From positions 40,509,745 to 40,573,744 of the forward strand of contig OX421962.1 in NCBI GenBank assembly GCA_949128115.1: a stretch of DNA of 64,000 nucleotides. Direction: 5' to 3'. Source of the DNA: Anaspis maculata (Eukaryota > Arthropoda > Insecta > Coleoptera > Scraptiidae). A program made the translations under genes and the position numbers. Numbering within the stretch: the stretch's first letter is position 1; each line of letters starts with the position of its first letter. Below are positions 10,990 to 22,765 of this stretch, one piece after another. The notes below the pieces were generated by a model. That model ran no database searches and was not told the DNA's origin. It saw nothing but the letters and a program-made list of their open reading frames with translations.

Positions 10990-11507
10990 TCACTTTCTTT
11001 TAGATGAAAAAATTATGAAAGAAGTGGAACTTGACATCTAGCCTTTTTTGTGCAGGACTTGAGCATACTCCAAGACCAATCTTCTACCAACTCCTAAATC
11101 TTCGTAGGTTTCACTAATGTTTGTTGTAGCTCCTTGATATGGTTCAAACCAGTTCAGATAACCATAATTATTACTCCCAACCCATGCACAATTTGTAGCC
11201 ATATCATGTACATAACCTGAGTTTCCTATGAATTGCAATAACTGTGAGGAATAAAGTATCGCTGTCATCACCATTGTTTTGCATTTTCTTCTGGTATATT
11301 TTCTTCTGGAGCTTGGAGAATAACTTCTGCTGTTTTTTTTTTATTTATGGAAAGTTCTCCTCCACCCCAAAAATCATATCTGTTAGACAGGCTACCGCAT
11401 TCACAGGTGGAAATGTAGTGATTTCTTCGACTCTGTCAACATTTTTATAATCGTCTTCCAACATGGCAAGAGCTTCATGAAGTGGAAAACCATAAAATCG
11501 GATAATA
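10990..11507 (-). pseudogene. piggyBac (PGBD-like) transposase remnant
   Basis: Reading the minus strand from 11507, one frame gives RFYGFPLHEALAMLEDD and then DRVEEITTFPPVNA, stopping at 11345. This matches the N-terminal region of PGBD2/3-like piggyBac-derived proteins, where an acidic segment follows. A second frame (11274 to 11038) gives GNSGYVHDM..., then DLGVGRRLVLEYAQVL, which is the DLGVG..VVL motif of the piggyBac DDE domain. After a one-base frameshift at 11040 comes KFHFFHNFFI, a worn form of the conserved LFFDNFFTS. The DNA-binding middle part is absent or unrecognisable, and several stops and frameshifts make it non-functional. Family identity rests on motif recognition only. It lies just left of the terminal-repeat pair at 11526-11904, which may or may not belong to the same transposon. 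Confidence 0.6.
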
Positions 11508-11525
11508 GCTATAGACATATATTAT

Positions 11526-11904
11526 CCTAATGTACTATATTTAGTACACTCCTGTTTCACCCCCCAAAATGACCACTAATTTTCAAAATAAAGAAAATTT
11601 TTGAATTCTCATTACTAACGTCACTATTCATTGTTATGTTTTGCACTACATATAACTTGTAATACTTTTAGGTAATTTGCAATAAACTTACCCCGCAAAG
11701 CGGGTAGTGTGATCTTTAATTTTCTGTTTACGGCAAACTTTGACCTCGTATAAAACACAAAGTAAATTTGAAATAGTTATTGGATGTTGACAATTGTATT
11801 GCCTGGTTCATACTGAACAGCCCCATACCACTCCAAATGTTGACCACACCACCCAGTGTGCAGGTCAAGACCTTTTCGGGATGTACTACATATAGTACAT
11901 TAGG
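11526..11904. mobile_element. Element with 22-bp inverted termini (CCTAATGTACTATAT...)
   Basis: CCTAATGTACTATATTTAGTAC (11526-11547) is inverted at 11883-11904 with one mismatch. The termini are themselves near-palindromic. The interior has a small GC hairpin, CCCGCAAAGCGGG, at 11692, and no coding frame. Alternatively the two repeats are sub-terminal sequences of the piggyBac relic immediately to the left. A further single end of the same type lies at 6329. Confidence 0.5.
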
Positions 11905-12010
11905 CATATCTGGGTTAAAATGGATATATCCGGCAAAATCTCAAAAAAACTTTTTTCTACGCGATTACAATACTCTCTCTTCGATGTTGGTGGAAGGCCG
12001 GGAAAGTAAA
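11905..12010 (+). repeat. R1 end-block fragment
   Basis: GGATATATCCGGCAAAATCT followed by a GCG..TACAATACT..TCTTCG block and GGCCGGGAAAGTAA aligns with 1769-1862 and 31228-31320. It starts right at the terminal repeat of the previous element. Confidence 0.5.
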
Positions 12011-12400
12011 ATCCTTACTTCACATGAGTTAACTCAATTAAAAAGTAGTCGTGGTGTCTGAAAATGAAATAAATCAAATCATTCACATCATCAAATTGAA
12101 TACTAAACTTGTTAACGTGGCTCAATAATATAGCGAAGCTTGTAAGCTGGACACTTTATATTATACACATTTCGGTCCTTTTGGACCCTCGTGTTTCTCG
12201 GAAGGATACCTTTTGCAAGTCCCGAGTCCTGTGACCCAAGAGGGTCACCCGGTTGGCAAAAAAAGTCAAAACAGCGACAAACTCCAACCGAGCCCATAGC
12301 ACGCGCACTGCTGAACCGTGTAACAGAAAATAAAAGCTACTCTTATCAAAAACAAATCGGGCGGATTACGCCGAGGGCAAAGGCGGACACGATTGTCCGC
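12011..12400. other. Spacer
   Basis: No gene recognised. Base composition rises from AT-rich to CpG-containing towards the right. Confidence 0.3.
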
Positions 12401-13600
12401 AAAACGTTATATTTAGTTAAAAAGCGCGGTGAAGTGGCGAATTTTTTCCGTCAGCTGCCGCACACCACTCCTCGTTCCGGGTGACGGACGCACCCTTTCG
12501 CTGGTTTACTTTTCACTTTGACTGACCATCATCCATGTACAAGGTGGAGCGCGTCGTATTATTTTTAAGTCTCCGTTCGCATGTCGCGCTAATCCGAAAA
12601 AGTTATGTACGGTCCGAGGAAGCGTGATTTGCGCGGTTCATCGGGTGCGGGTTTTCTTTGATCCTTGCGTCCTCGCATCCTCGGTGTGCGTGTGTCTGTG
12701 TAAATTTTTAATTAAGCGTGACCAAATCGCCAGATACTTTAACACTTACCGCGCACCGGACCGACGGTCCCCATCTCACACGCAAACGGCTGCATCATAC
12801 GGTCAGATGGCCACGGGGCCGTCGTGCATACCGGAGCAAAAAATTGTTTAGAAGTAATATCCTTTCTGACCACACCAGCTCGTTCCACAAATAATCGCGT
12901 ATACTCAAAGGTAGCACACCGGGAGAGGGATAAAAGCGATATTGTTCGCGTATGAGGGATCAAAGCGAAAGGATTGGTGAGGAGGAGGCTGCCGGAGGGT
13001 TGGTTGGATGCTCAAACCGTACACTAAGACCTATTAAGACTATGGTTCATAAAACATCAAAGTTTTGTCTTTGGGCAGCGGTGGCTGCGGCGGCGGCGGC
13101 GGCGGTGGTGCTGCTGTTAATGATGGAATTAAAGCAAAGCTCTGTGACACACATAAGCTGGCGTGAATCATTGGTCAAACGCGCTCATACACGTGTGATG
13201 AAGCCTCACGCATCGCTGCGATGATGCTAAGCGGCCCGAATGGCCCAAGAGGGCGCGTGTTCATGTATGATGCGGATGGGGTAGGTATCTATCGACCGCG
13301 GAGGACCTCTACCTAGTCCTCTTCTCTTTGTGCGCGTCCTTACGCTTCGTGGTCCGCGCTGTGTTCAGCGATTCCGCGTCCATGCACAGGACTGGCACGA
13401 GGAGCAGGAGTAACAACAACTTCCAGCTTCAAAATCCTGCGGAATTTCTTCGCCAATCCTTCGTCTACACTTACATGGTAAATATACCTACAAACGTTCC
13501 GGCAGGTGTAGCCTCGCAAACATTATTTTCTCGGTTTTACTTTTCTGGCTCGCACCAGCATACATATAGAAAAGTATTGTGATCGTACCTACAGGTGAAG
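12400..13600 (+). promoter_or_regulatory. GC/CpG-richer island, possible promoter and 5' exon
   Basis: This stretch is visibly richer in G+C and CpG than its neighbours and largely free of the repeats seen elsewhere. It includes a GCG trinucleotide run (13086-13105). A candidate splice donor CATG/GTAAAT lies at 13478 after a run without repeats (13330-13477). The 90-codon frame at 12952-13224 contains an Ala/Val/Leu run that could pass as a signal anchor, but it is created by the GCG microsatellite. I therefore treat the island as possible 5' untranslated or promoter DNA, with no coding assignment. The strand is a guess. Confidence 0.25.
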
Positions 13601-13616
13601 ATTTGAGATTTTAACG

Positions 13617-13800
13617 GAAAAAGGTATCCATTTGGAGGTCACCCAAGACGATTGAGATCATTCCCAGAATGATGTCTGTTGGTCTGTATGTATGTATGTA
13701 TGCATGCGTGTGTGTCTGTAATCTAACAGTAATCTTCCATGATCATCGGCTCGAAATTTGGTACGCAGACATAGTTTCATCCCGGAATGAGCTGATAAGA
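13617..13800 (-). repeat. Dispersed repeat R1, inverted copy
   Basis: GGAGGTCACCCAAGACGATT, then ATCATTCCCAGAATGATGTC, then a TGTATG/TGTC simple repeat and AACAGTAATCTTCCATGATC is the reverse complement of the R1 order seen at 5950-6215. It lies at the left edge of the palindrome that follows. Confidence 0.55.
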
Positions 13801-15381
13801 TTCTAGTTGAATTTTCATTTACCAAAAAGTCCACAGGTAGCAAATTTCTCCCCTGCTTTTTCTACCCATGTAGTGCGGCGGTTAGTGAGAACCACCTTGC
13901 ATTTTGTGATAAAAGCATGAAACTTGACATATACACTCTACAGAATGTCCTTCACTATATACGAGGCGGACCCACGATGACAAAAGCTGAAGCCGGTTAT
14001 CCAGTTGATTTAAAAGTGACGTCTATCAATGCAGTAGACCTTCACAGTAAAACTTCACCACAACAAATGTCAATATTGTCAATGTCAATTTAAAGGAGAG
14101 GGAATGGGAGGAGATAGTTTCAGCCGCGGCACAGTTTTTCGTTTTTGGTAATTTCGGACGAAATTGACAGTTTTGGTGTCGTTTCCGACTAAATTCCATC
14201 TTCTTATTCCAAATAAAGTTTTGTGGTTGCAATTTGAAAAAAATTGATTCTGTTTTGTTCAAGAAAAAAGCATTTGAGAAAAAAATCTTAGACCTTTTCA
14301 ATTTTGACATTTATCCCTGTTCAAAGCATTCGAAATAGAACTCCTTACTTAGTTGACTTTTTCAAAGCTTCTTGCACATGAAAACCATGTACAAGACCTA
14401 ATTTTCACTTTATCAAGATCGTGAGCCTCATTCGTTCTTGAAGTCGCGCGTAAAAGTAATATCCAATAATTTTCATGTACAAATGGAGGTATGCATGCAA
14501 AGACCGCGAAGCTTTGCAGCTTGTGATAAAAGTGTGAAACTTGGCATACATGGTCTATGGATTGCCCTTTACGATATAAGAGGTGGACCCACGACGGAAC
14601 CGCCGTTCAGCTGTCAGAATCGCCGTGATACGTCTGCACGCATACCTCCATTTGTATAATGAAAATTATTTGATATCAGGTACTTCTACGACTTTAGGAA
14701 CAAATGAGGCTCACGATCTTATCAAAATGAAAATCAGGTCACGCACATAGTTTTCATGTGTAAGAAGCTTTGAAGAAGTGAACTAAGTAAGGATTTCTAT
14801 TTTGAATGCCTTGAACTAGGGTAAATGTCAAAATTTAAAAAGCCTAAGATTTCTTTCTTAAATGTTTTTTCTTGAACAAAATAAAAAAAAAATTTAAATT
14901 GCAATCACAACACTTTATTTGGAATAAGAAGATGGAGTTTAGTCGGAAACGACACCAAAATGTCAATTTCGTCCAAAATTACCAAAAAAAAAAGAAAATC
15001 TGTGCCGTGGCTGGAATTATCCCCTCCCATCCCCCCTCCTTTTGTAATATTGACATTTGTTGTGGTGAAGTTTTACTGTGAAGGTCTACTGCATTGACAG
15101 ACGTCACTTTTGAGTCAACTCGATAACCGGCTCCAGTTTTTGCCCTTGAAAGGTAGGCAAATTGTAATTCTAACAGCTGCATGGCGGTTCTATGGTGGGT
15201 CCACCTCGTATTTAGTAAAGGACAGTCTGTAGAGTGTATATGCCAAGTTTCATGCTTTTATCACAAAATGCAAGGTTTCTCTGAAAAATGGTCGTAACCG
15301 CCGCACTAATGTTCAAACATTTGAAGTTTTGTGGACTTGAAACTTGGTAAAGTAGGTTCACTTATACCGTGATTCTAGTCG
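13798..15381. mobile_element. 1.6-kb palindromic element with an internal third copy of its arm
   Basis: The left arm (about 13798-14470) and right arm (about 14640-15381) are inverse copies. Landmarks are GCGGCGGTTAGTGAGAA/GCCGCACTAATG, TTGTGATAAAAGCATGAAAC/ATGCTTTTATCACAAAATGC, and AATGCAGTAGACCTTCACAG/GGTCTACTGCATTGACA. The apex segment 14502-14640 again contains TGTGATAAAAGTGTGAAACT and GTGGACCCACGACGGA, a further copy of the outer-arm segment at 13907-13980. The element therefore has a repeat inside its own loop. It is non-coding; frames such as 14026-14310 (minus) arise from the arms. Confidence 0.75.
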
Positions 15382-16582
15382 GCTGTGAGATTTTGTTTCT
15401 AAGTTTCCAAATGTGAAATATAGAGAATCCCCAAAACTTTGCAGTTGGCTGCTCTGGCCGAACCAGTTTTGAAACACATTTTTTGCGTATTTTCTTTACA
15501 GATAGCCGGAACATTTTTGCGGCACGTGACGCTTTTTTCCATTTTATTGGTAAAATGTAACAATTCTTCGACCTGTTTTTAATTTTCGCCAATGAACAAA
15601 TAAATCAAGAGAGCCTTGACATTTGACAGTTGTGAAAAATATTCCTAACCTCTTGAAGCTGGTTCAACTTTCGATGCTTCAAATTAAAGATTGTACAATG
15701 CCCTTCGTCCAAAAAAGGGGCTCCATGCAATCATCAACCCTTTCGCCTCTTCCAGTCAAAAATACAAGTCAAACCCTGAAGAATTATGGGCGATACAAGG
15801 ATCGCCGTGCAGTCTGTCATTGGCAAAAGAATTTACGTGTAAAAAGTGAATTAAACCAAATTTCAAAAAACCCAGCCGCTCAAAGTTGTGTATTGGACCG
15901 AAATTGATGTAATTACCTTCAATTTGCAATTTGCTTTCGTTTTGGGGCTTCCCGGGACGAGTTTTTGTCGACCCTGAATGGTCCATCGTCAAGATGACTT
16001 AGATTTGCGGCCGCCCCGTACTCTTTTGGTGTCTACATGACGATAACACAGCTCTGCATCCCCCTAGTCGCACGTCCACTTATGACCAGGTCAGTTTTCC
16101 AAGATTTTAATATCAATTTGATAAGAAATATAACTTCACTTCCAGAGAAGTCAGTTTCACACCAGGTGAAAAGGCGGCAAGCCTACAATGCTAAAGTAAA
16201 AAATTTGCCCCGCCAACTAGAGTCACAGTACAAGTGAGCCTACTATACCTAAGACACATGTAAAGTCAATACGTCGTTGCAGAAAATTATGCCCTTTTTC
16301 AATCGAATGTAACTCTGGATTGCTACAAAGAATTTGTATTCTGTTTGAAGTGTTCGCTGACTTTATCCTTTGGCTATCAGTTTGTGGTTTTGCAAGACAC
16401 TAGGTAATTCACATAAAGCTTGTGAAGGGTGTTCAATAAAGCAGTGCAAATATTCTAAACCGCGTCAAGAAGCTCCCATTTGAAAAATAATTTTTTCACC
16501 TTGAATTTTAACCAAAAAGATGCCGTGGTAGACCCTAAAGTAGAGGATGGTGTTTGAATTTTCCGCGCTACTTCTTTATTTA
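15382..16582. other. No recognisable gene
   Basis: Short overlapping frames on both strands, the longest 94 codons (15623-15907), without a motif that I recognise. Confidence 0.35.
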
Positions 16583-17199
16583 CAGGGTGAACACAAAAAA
16601 TCTTTTTGGTTTTGCAGTGATAACTTCTTTCCTCGTTGACCGATTTTGGAAATTTGAGGCTTGTATTGAAGCTGAAGCTTTGGGTGGGAAGACCTGAGGA
16701 TCAGAATTGACCCCAGATGAGCATTCAGAACTCACAGTTCAATAAAAAGTGGCCAAAATCTAAAACGTCGTCGACAGTCCGTTTGGGAGAATCCAATTAT
16801 ACATTATAATAAACTGCGCAACAAATATGTTGTCGCAAGGGAAAAATTGGTCCATTTTGAATGGGCCCCCTTTTTGAAGCCTTGATCAAGGTATTCCTGA
16901 TTGTCTGCAAATTAAGTTGCTGAGAACCGTTTTAGCAACAATATTCGTGAATTGCAACCCCCCATCATCGGAGTAACATATTCTTCTTTGTAGTGATATG
17001 ATATATCAGCATCCTCCAAAAGGAAAAAATAATAACGTCAGAACCAGACTTTCGATCCCAAAAATTTTAAAACTGGGCGCAAGCTGAAACATAACGCTTT
17101 ATAATCTTTTCATTTGCATTTAAGGAAAAAATTATTCTCAAAATGGGATTCCGTTGAATTTGCAAAAATTTTGTACTGTGCTACATTTCACCCTGTAAA
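16581..17199. mobile_element. Element bounded by TTTACAGGGTGA / TCACCCTGTAAA
   Basis: TTTACAGGGTGA at 16581 is inverted at 17188-17199 (TCACCCTGTAAA). A separate 41-bp inverted pair (GCGCAACAAATATGTTGTCG at 16818 against its inverse at about 17340) straddles the right end, so the structure is composite. No coding frame. The end motif is shared with several palindromes in this window. Confidence 0.5.
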
Positions 17200-17365
17200 T
17201 ATTTTACATGGAGCTTCCTGATCTTCACCTCCTAAAGGTGAATAACGGAAAGACTGAGCTCACTAACCGTCAAAACGGAATCGAAATGGTTTGTGTCATT
17301 CAAAAGCTATTGTGGTCAAAACTCAGACCAATTTTTCCCTCGCAACAACATATTTGTTGCGCAGT

Positions 17366-17545
17366 TCATATCCAATTTTTGACAATTAATGCCCCGTCAC
17401 CATCTTGTATTCTCCATATTGAACATGTTTCAAAGTGATAGAACTAGGAGGATCATGCCTTGACAAAAAGAGATATCGATGTGATGCGTACGCCAATCGA
17501 ATGCGTACGTGTCCACCATATAAAAATGATAAATGATTTTTTCCT
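17366..17545 (+). repeat. Fragment of the Helentron-like 270-bp unit
   Basis: Matches the tandem unit at 37468-37645 closely: CCGTCACCATCTTGTATTCT, GATAGAACTAGGAGGATCAT, and AATGCGTACGTGTCCACCAT. It is a single unit without microsatellite or 3' hairpin. Confidence 0.65.
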
Positions 17546-18344
17546 ACGACCACCTATGAAAGTGACGTTTTCTACAATTATGTTCTTGACACTTCGAAAG
17601 TACATCATATCACACAAGTGTGATATTTCTGGAAATCGCACGCTACTTGATTATCCAGGAGTCTATGTGCAAAATTGACATTTTCCAGATTTTCCGCCAC
17701 AATATTTATCCACTGACACATACGTTTCCTTATGCGTATGTTATTTTGCATACATTCAATCGTAAATAACACGTTTCACAATCATTTAAAGCCCTGGATC
17801 ATTCACGCAACACGGAATTCCAAATCGAGTCTCTGTTGAAACAAAACTCCGACAAAACTGTTGAATCTTTGACCCATTATATCAGAACAAAACAATTAAT
17901 GGAATTGTTCCTATAAATCCGATACTACCCACTTTATCATAATTATGTAATTTTATTTATTATTTTCCAGTTCCGATTCAAGTATCAAAACTTGAAATCT
18001 AGTCATAAAATCTCATCGTTCGGTCGTTCATTCCTGTTTGCATTGTCGCATTAGCTGAAAACTTCAATGGCTAGAGTAGCTTTGAATGTGACGCATGAAC
18101 GTCACATGTTGTTTTATGAAAACGACTTGATTTTTATCCAATAACAGTTGATAACTGGTGCAATTTTGGCGCGACAAATTTGGATTATTCTTGACTTAGT
18201 TCAAAAACCATCTAGAACAGAATGTACGTCTATTTTTGAAATAATTGTGAAAACTTGAAATTCGCGATTTATGATGCCCACTTTGTATTGGGAAAAATTG
18301 AAAAATTTAGTACTTTCAAAAATTTGGAAAATTTTGTTTTTTTT
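17546..18344. other. No recognisable gene
   Basis: AT-rich, with short frames only. Confidence 0.35.
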
Positions 18345-20297
18345 CTCAGTTTTAATATAAACTGCTTGATAATTGAACTGCAACACCTAAAAATTAGGTG
18401 CGTTTTCAAATTGAAATAGCTCAAAAAATATTTGACGGATTCCAGAAATTCAGGCATGTGAGGAAAGATCATTTCTTTGACTATCGAGTGCTGGTATTGA
18501 TGATAAGTTTGATTGCGCAATTTGTCATGTACAGGGTGCCAACGGAGAGCGTGCAGATATGGGCAATCTTTCACCTTGTACAACTTTTGAAAAAAAAGTC
18601 CAGGATTTTTTCTATCACCTGCTTTTGAAAGGTTGTATCATTATGCCGAAGCGGTTTTGGAATTTTGACCCTTACTTTTTTTTTAAATTGTGCTCAATTT
18701 TCTGAAATATGCACTTTCTGATTAAGAAAAAGAAATAGAGACATTGTTTGTTTTCAAACGGCGTCAATATTGATTTTGCTTACAAAGATTTTCATTTGAG
18801 CCTTCATATCCCCTAGAAACTACCCCTTTTGAGACACCGTCTCACAACAAGATAAGCAATGCTTCATTTAAAAGGCCTAAGAAAAGTACTCATCAATAAT
18901 TGGATTGAAATAAGAAAACTACGATGACCCCACACGTACAGCTCCCTAAAAACCACCCCTTAACTTCAAGGGACAGGGACAGGGTTGGTATGATATGAGA
19001 CATGCAATACATGAAAATTCCAAAAAACGTCTTTTTCAACTGTTCCACCAAAAAAGTGATGCTACACGATGGCCCTTTGCGTAGGTCATCCCAACAGCTA
19101 CCCTCTCGAAAAAAGAGCTACCCTCTCAAAAAAACCAGTACTTCCGTAACCGTTCTACGTGTAAGGTCATCGCGAAATCATTTTGAACTTATTCAATCGC
19201 AATTTCTCTGAGCTTTCATATGAGGTTTCGCATACCTTCTACTGAAGGGGTGATTTCTAGAATATAGGGGTAGTTTCAGGAAAGGTTTTGTACTATCATC
19301 GTAGAAAACACCATCATTTCAATGAAACGGCTGGTAGGCAAAAGTTCTTTCAACTCGTAAATAACGCATCAAGGTAAAGGCTATATGCGATGTTGAAGGG
19401 GTAGTTGGAGGGGTAGTTTCGGGTAGATATGTGAATGAAATCATCGTAGCGGCAAACTATTGCTCCAGATTAAGAAAAAATCCAACAAATGAGGTATTGC
19501 GGAAGTACTGGTTTTTTAAAAGGTAGTTCTTTTTTCGAGAGGAGCTGTTGGGATGACCTACGCAAACGATCATCGTGTATCATCACTTTTTTAGTGGAAC
19601 AGTTGAAAAAAACGTTTTTTGGAATTTTCATGTATTGCATGTCTTATCATACCAACCCTGTCCTTGTCCCTTGAAGTGAAGGGGTGGTTTTTGGGGAGCT
19701 GTACGTGTGGAGTCATCGTAGTATCCTTATTTCAATCCAATCATTGATGAGTACTTTTATGAGGCCTTTTAAATGAACCATTGCATATCTTGTTACTTGT
19801 TGTGAGACGGGTGTCCCAAAAGGGGTAGTTTCTAGGGGATGTGGAGGCTCAAATGAAAATCTTCGTGAGCAAATTCAATATGGACGCCGTTTGAAAACAA
19901 ACAATATCTCTACTTATTTTTCCTAATCAGAAAGTGCATATTTCAGAAAATTGAGCACAATTTTTTGAAAAAAAAAAGTTAGGGTCAAAATTTCAAATTC
20001 GCTTCGGCATAATGATACAACCTTTCAAAAGCAGGCGACAGAAAAAATCTCGGACTTTTTTTTCGAAAGTTGAACAAGGTGAAAGATTGCCCATATCTGC
20101 ACGCTCTCCGTTGGCACCCTGTATATGAAAAATTGTGCAATCAAACTCATTAATACCAGCACTCGATAGTCAAAGAAATGATCTTTCCTCACATGCCTGA
20201 ATTTCTGGAATCCATCAAATATTTTTCGAGCTATCTCAATTTGAAAACGCACCTAATTTTTAGGTGTTGCAGTTCAATTGTCAGGCAGTTTATTTTG
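18345..20297. mobile_element. 1.95-kb palindromic element
   Basis: Left arm about 18345-19160 and right arm about 19485-20297, with a 325-bp loop. The arm edges carry AACTGCAACACCTAAAAATT and its inverse. TACAGGGTGCCAACGGAGAG (18530) is mirrored by CTCTCCGTTGGCACCCTGTA (20104), placing an end-type motif at a symmetric inner position. The two 76-codon frames with the same protein (18398-18628 plus, 20025-20252 minus) are the two arms, not two genes. The loop has several GGGGTAGTTTC-type direct repeats (19248-19420). Confidence 0.75.
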
Positions 20298-20545
20298 GGG
20301 CTTACGGAAAATATGTTATTTTGTAGTCACAATCGGGTGTAGGTGATTGCTGAATATTTTTAGATATATTGGATAATTTTTCAGAAAATGATGTAAATTC
20401 TTTTTTCAATACTGAAATTTTTGGGGTCGTAGGAAAAATAGTGTACACAACTCGTTGGAAAGTTTATTTCTTGTACTCGTGGGATTTCCGCTACTAAACC
20501 TTCCACTCGTATGAAATATATCACTTTCCACACTAGTTATGTAAT

Positions 20546-20954
20546 ATACTATTGTCACTTGGTCGCCATCTTTGATTAGCCATTTTGAATTTCTTTGAAA
20601 GTGGTCAGATTTGAGTGATATTTGCAGGCGATGTGAACTTTATCAAAATACATCCGATTTTGAATAAATGATGCTCTGCCGCCATATTGAAATTTCTTAT
20701 TAGTGGAACGATTTTCATGGAGCTTGAAACTTACCCTTCTTTCGTATGATCATTCCTATTCTCCAGCTAAATTTCAATGTTCCATCGCCATATTGAAATC
20801 TCTTATTATTGAAATCTCTTATCAGTGAAACGATTTTCATGAAACATGGAACTTACTCTTGTAATGGTAGAACCCTAATTAACATCTTGCGTTCACTAAT
20901 CCTTCAAGAAGGAAGTGCGCTACCAAGCCTCATGCCCATGAGGCATATTCGCTT
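20546..20954 (+). mobile_element. Helentron-like element, 3' end fragment
   Basis: Matches 37915-38407 in sequence and order: CCGCCATATTGAAATTTCTT, CATGGAGCTTGAAACTTACC, GGTAGAACCCTAATTAACAT, CGTTCACTAATCCTTCAAGA. It ends with the hairpin CCTCATG-CC-CATGAGG (20928-20943) and an 11-nt tail, CATATTCGCTT, at 20954. Similarity to the other copy stops exactly there. The 5' microsatellite part is missing. Confidence 0.65.
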
Positions 20955-22137
20955 CAAGTGAGCCAAGAGATTAAGTCAGCGAACACTTCAAACATGCAGA
21001 ATACAAATTTATCATAGCAATCCAAAGCACATCTAATCGAAAAATGGCAACATTTTTTGGTTTTGGAACGACGTATATTGACTTTGATTTACCTGTATCA
21101 GGTGCCTTGGCTTTGTTTTTTCCCCCGGAAAGTTCGTACCTCCCGACTCCGACTTGTGCGTAGTTTTTTTTTTTCAAATGTGATCTAAGACATGCTGTGC
21201 TCCAGCCCAAAACAGCCTCATTCTTCTACATTCGACCGGAGCACAGCCTGTCCTAATTCATATTTCGAAAACACCCCGTATAATTGCAGTTTGTGTTCCA
21301 GGATGCTCACTCAATCTGGTAGGCATTTTTTTTTAATTTTTCAATCAGATCCTCCTTCCCGAAGGAATGATTCGATCAAAATCATTGCCCACGTCGCGTT
21401 ACTGGATGCCGCCAAAAAAGTATTGTGTTGTCCACAAAAGATTTACTGGGGCAACAAGTATTCTATACACCCGGACCAAGTAGGCGCTGGAGAATTTTCT
21501 TTCGAATAAAATTGTGAGTCCGAGAGAGACCGTTCATATTTAGAATTTTATCCTGACTACGGTCCTGTGAGTGCGCACCTCTCAAAATAAGGATCACGTC
21601 CTGACACTCACACTACTTTTGCTGTTTAGCTAGCAGCTAGTGCCCCACAAGAGCCGATGCGTGCTTCTATGGTCCCTAATGGAAATCATCTGAGTTCCCT
21701 TACTCTCGCGAGCTTTGTTTCCGCAGTTTCCGCTTTTCTGTCATAGAGGTACATTATGATTGTAATGGCAAGAGCCCGGTTGATGCTTGCGTAGATGCAA
21801 CAACTACGACAACACCCCAAAACAAGATCGTATTGATGATTATTGACGACCTGATTAATCATTATTAATCGCAATTAATCTGATAAACAAGATAATAATG
21901 GTAAAAATCGGTCTGACCGTTTGGAAATAAATCGAGTGATAAAAAACCCTGAAACACACACACATCCACACATCCAGACCGACCAACACGGAAATTAAAA
22001 TTTTGACAGATCTCAAAGTTTTAGCATACAGGGAGTCAAAACAACGAATAAAAAGTTTATATTTTTGTATCAAAAAATCCAAATGCAAAAAAAATCAAGA
22101 ACACTTCGAAAACAGAAAACGATCGAAATCGAGATAT
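20955..22137. other. No confirmed gene
   Basis: This includes a 105-codon open frame at 21192-21509 (plus) with several Cys and His residues but no recognised fold, and a minus-strand frame at 20971-21210 overlapping its start. I cannot support either as a gene. Confidence 0.3.
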
Positions 22138-22260
22138 TGGCCGCATTCGTAAGTCACAACAGTTGTGGAGCACTTCCACGCGATTTGTCGAAATTTTAAT
22201 TTTGACCAATGCAATGGCGTAGAAGTGCTCCACAACTGTTGTGATTTACGAACGCGGCCA
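22138..22260. mobile_element. 123-bp foldback MITE
   Basis: TGGCCGCATTCGTAAGTCAC and GTGATTTACGAACGCGGCCA form the outer part of a roughly 48-bp inverted pair that continues through CAACAGTTGTGGAGCACTTC. The loop is about 27 nt. The RNA would fold into one hairpin. Confidence 0.7.
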
Positions 22261-22449
22261 TTGATATCTGCTTTCTGAAACTAAAGAGAAAAAAAATCCG
22301 AATTTTTTCCAAAAAAGTTTCACGACTTCAAAAATTTACACTTTTGACACTCTTTCCTTTGGCATTCTGTATAATATCATGAACAAAGTCGATGGTGACG
22401 TGAATGGACATAGCGCCTTGTAGCTGAAGTGAAATGATGACAGATTAAT

Positions 22450-22765
22450 TCAAGTCCCTCTAATTTACTCAGAAACTCTCAAATCGCTGCTATCATTTTA
22501 AGTCTTCCTTATTGCTCAGAAAGTCTTAAATCATCTTGCCATTATTTTCAATCTTTTTCATCATTCAGAAACTCCCAAATCATTTGCCATTATTTCAAAT
22601 CTTCCTCATTTGCTCAGAAACGCTCAAATCTTCTGCCATTATTTCAAGTCTTCCTCACTGCTCAGAAACTCTTAAACCATCTGTCATTATTTCCAGTCTT
22701 CCTTATTAGATCAGAAACTCCCAAACCGAGCCCCAAACTATCTGCCCTGATTTCAAGTCCTGTTT
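22450..22765. repeat. Tandem repeat, about 48-bp unit, six copies
   Basis: CTCAGAAACTC-type starts lie at 22468, 22515, 22563, 22613, 22661 and 22710. Each is followed by CAAATC..CTGCCATTATTTCAAGTCTTCCT. The units differ by substitutions and short indels, so the array is old. Confidence 0.75.

Noticed and set aside
12952..13224. Signal-anchor protein with an Ala/Val/Leu membrane segment
   Set aside because: The hydrophobic run is the translation of a GCG/GTG microsatellite; flanking residues show no family features.
18398..20252. Two open frames encoding the same ~75-residue protein, one on each strand
   Set aside because: They are the two arms of the 18.3-20.3 kb palindrome. Conservation between them reflects the inverted duplication, not selection on protein.
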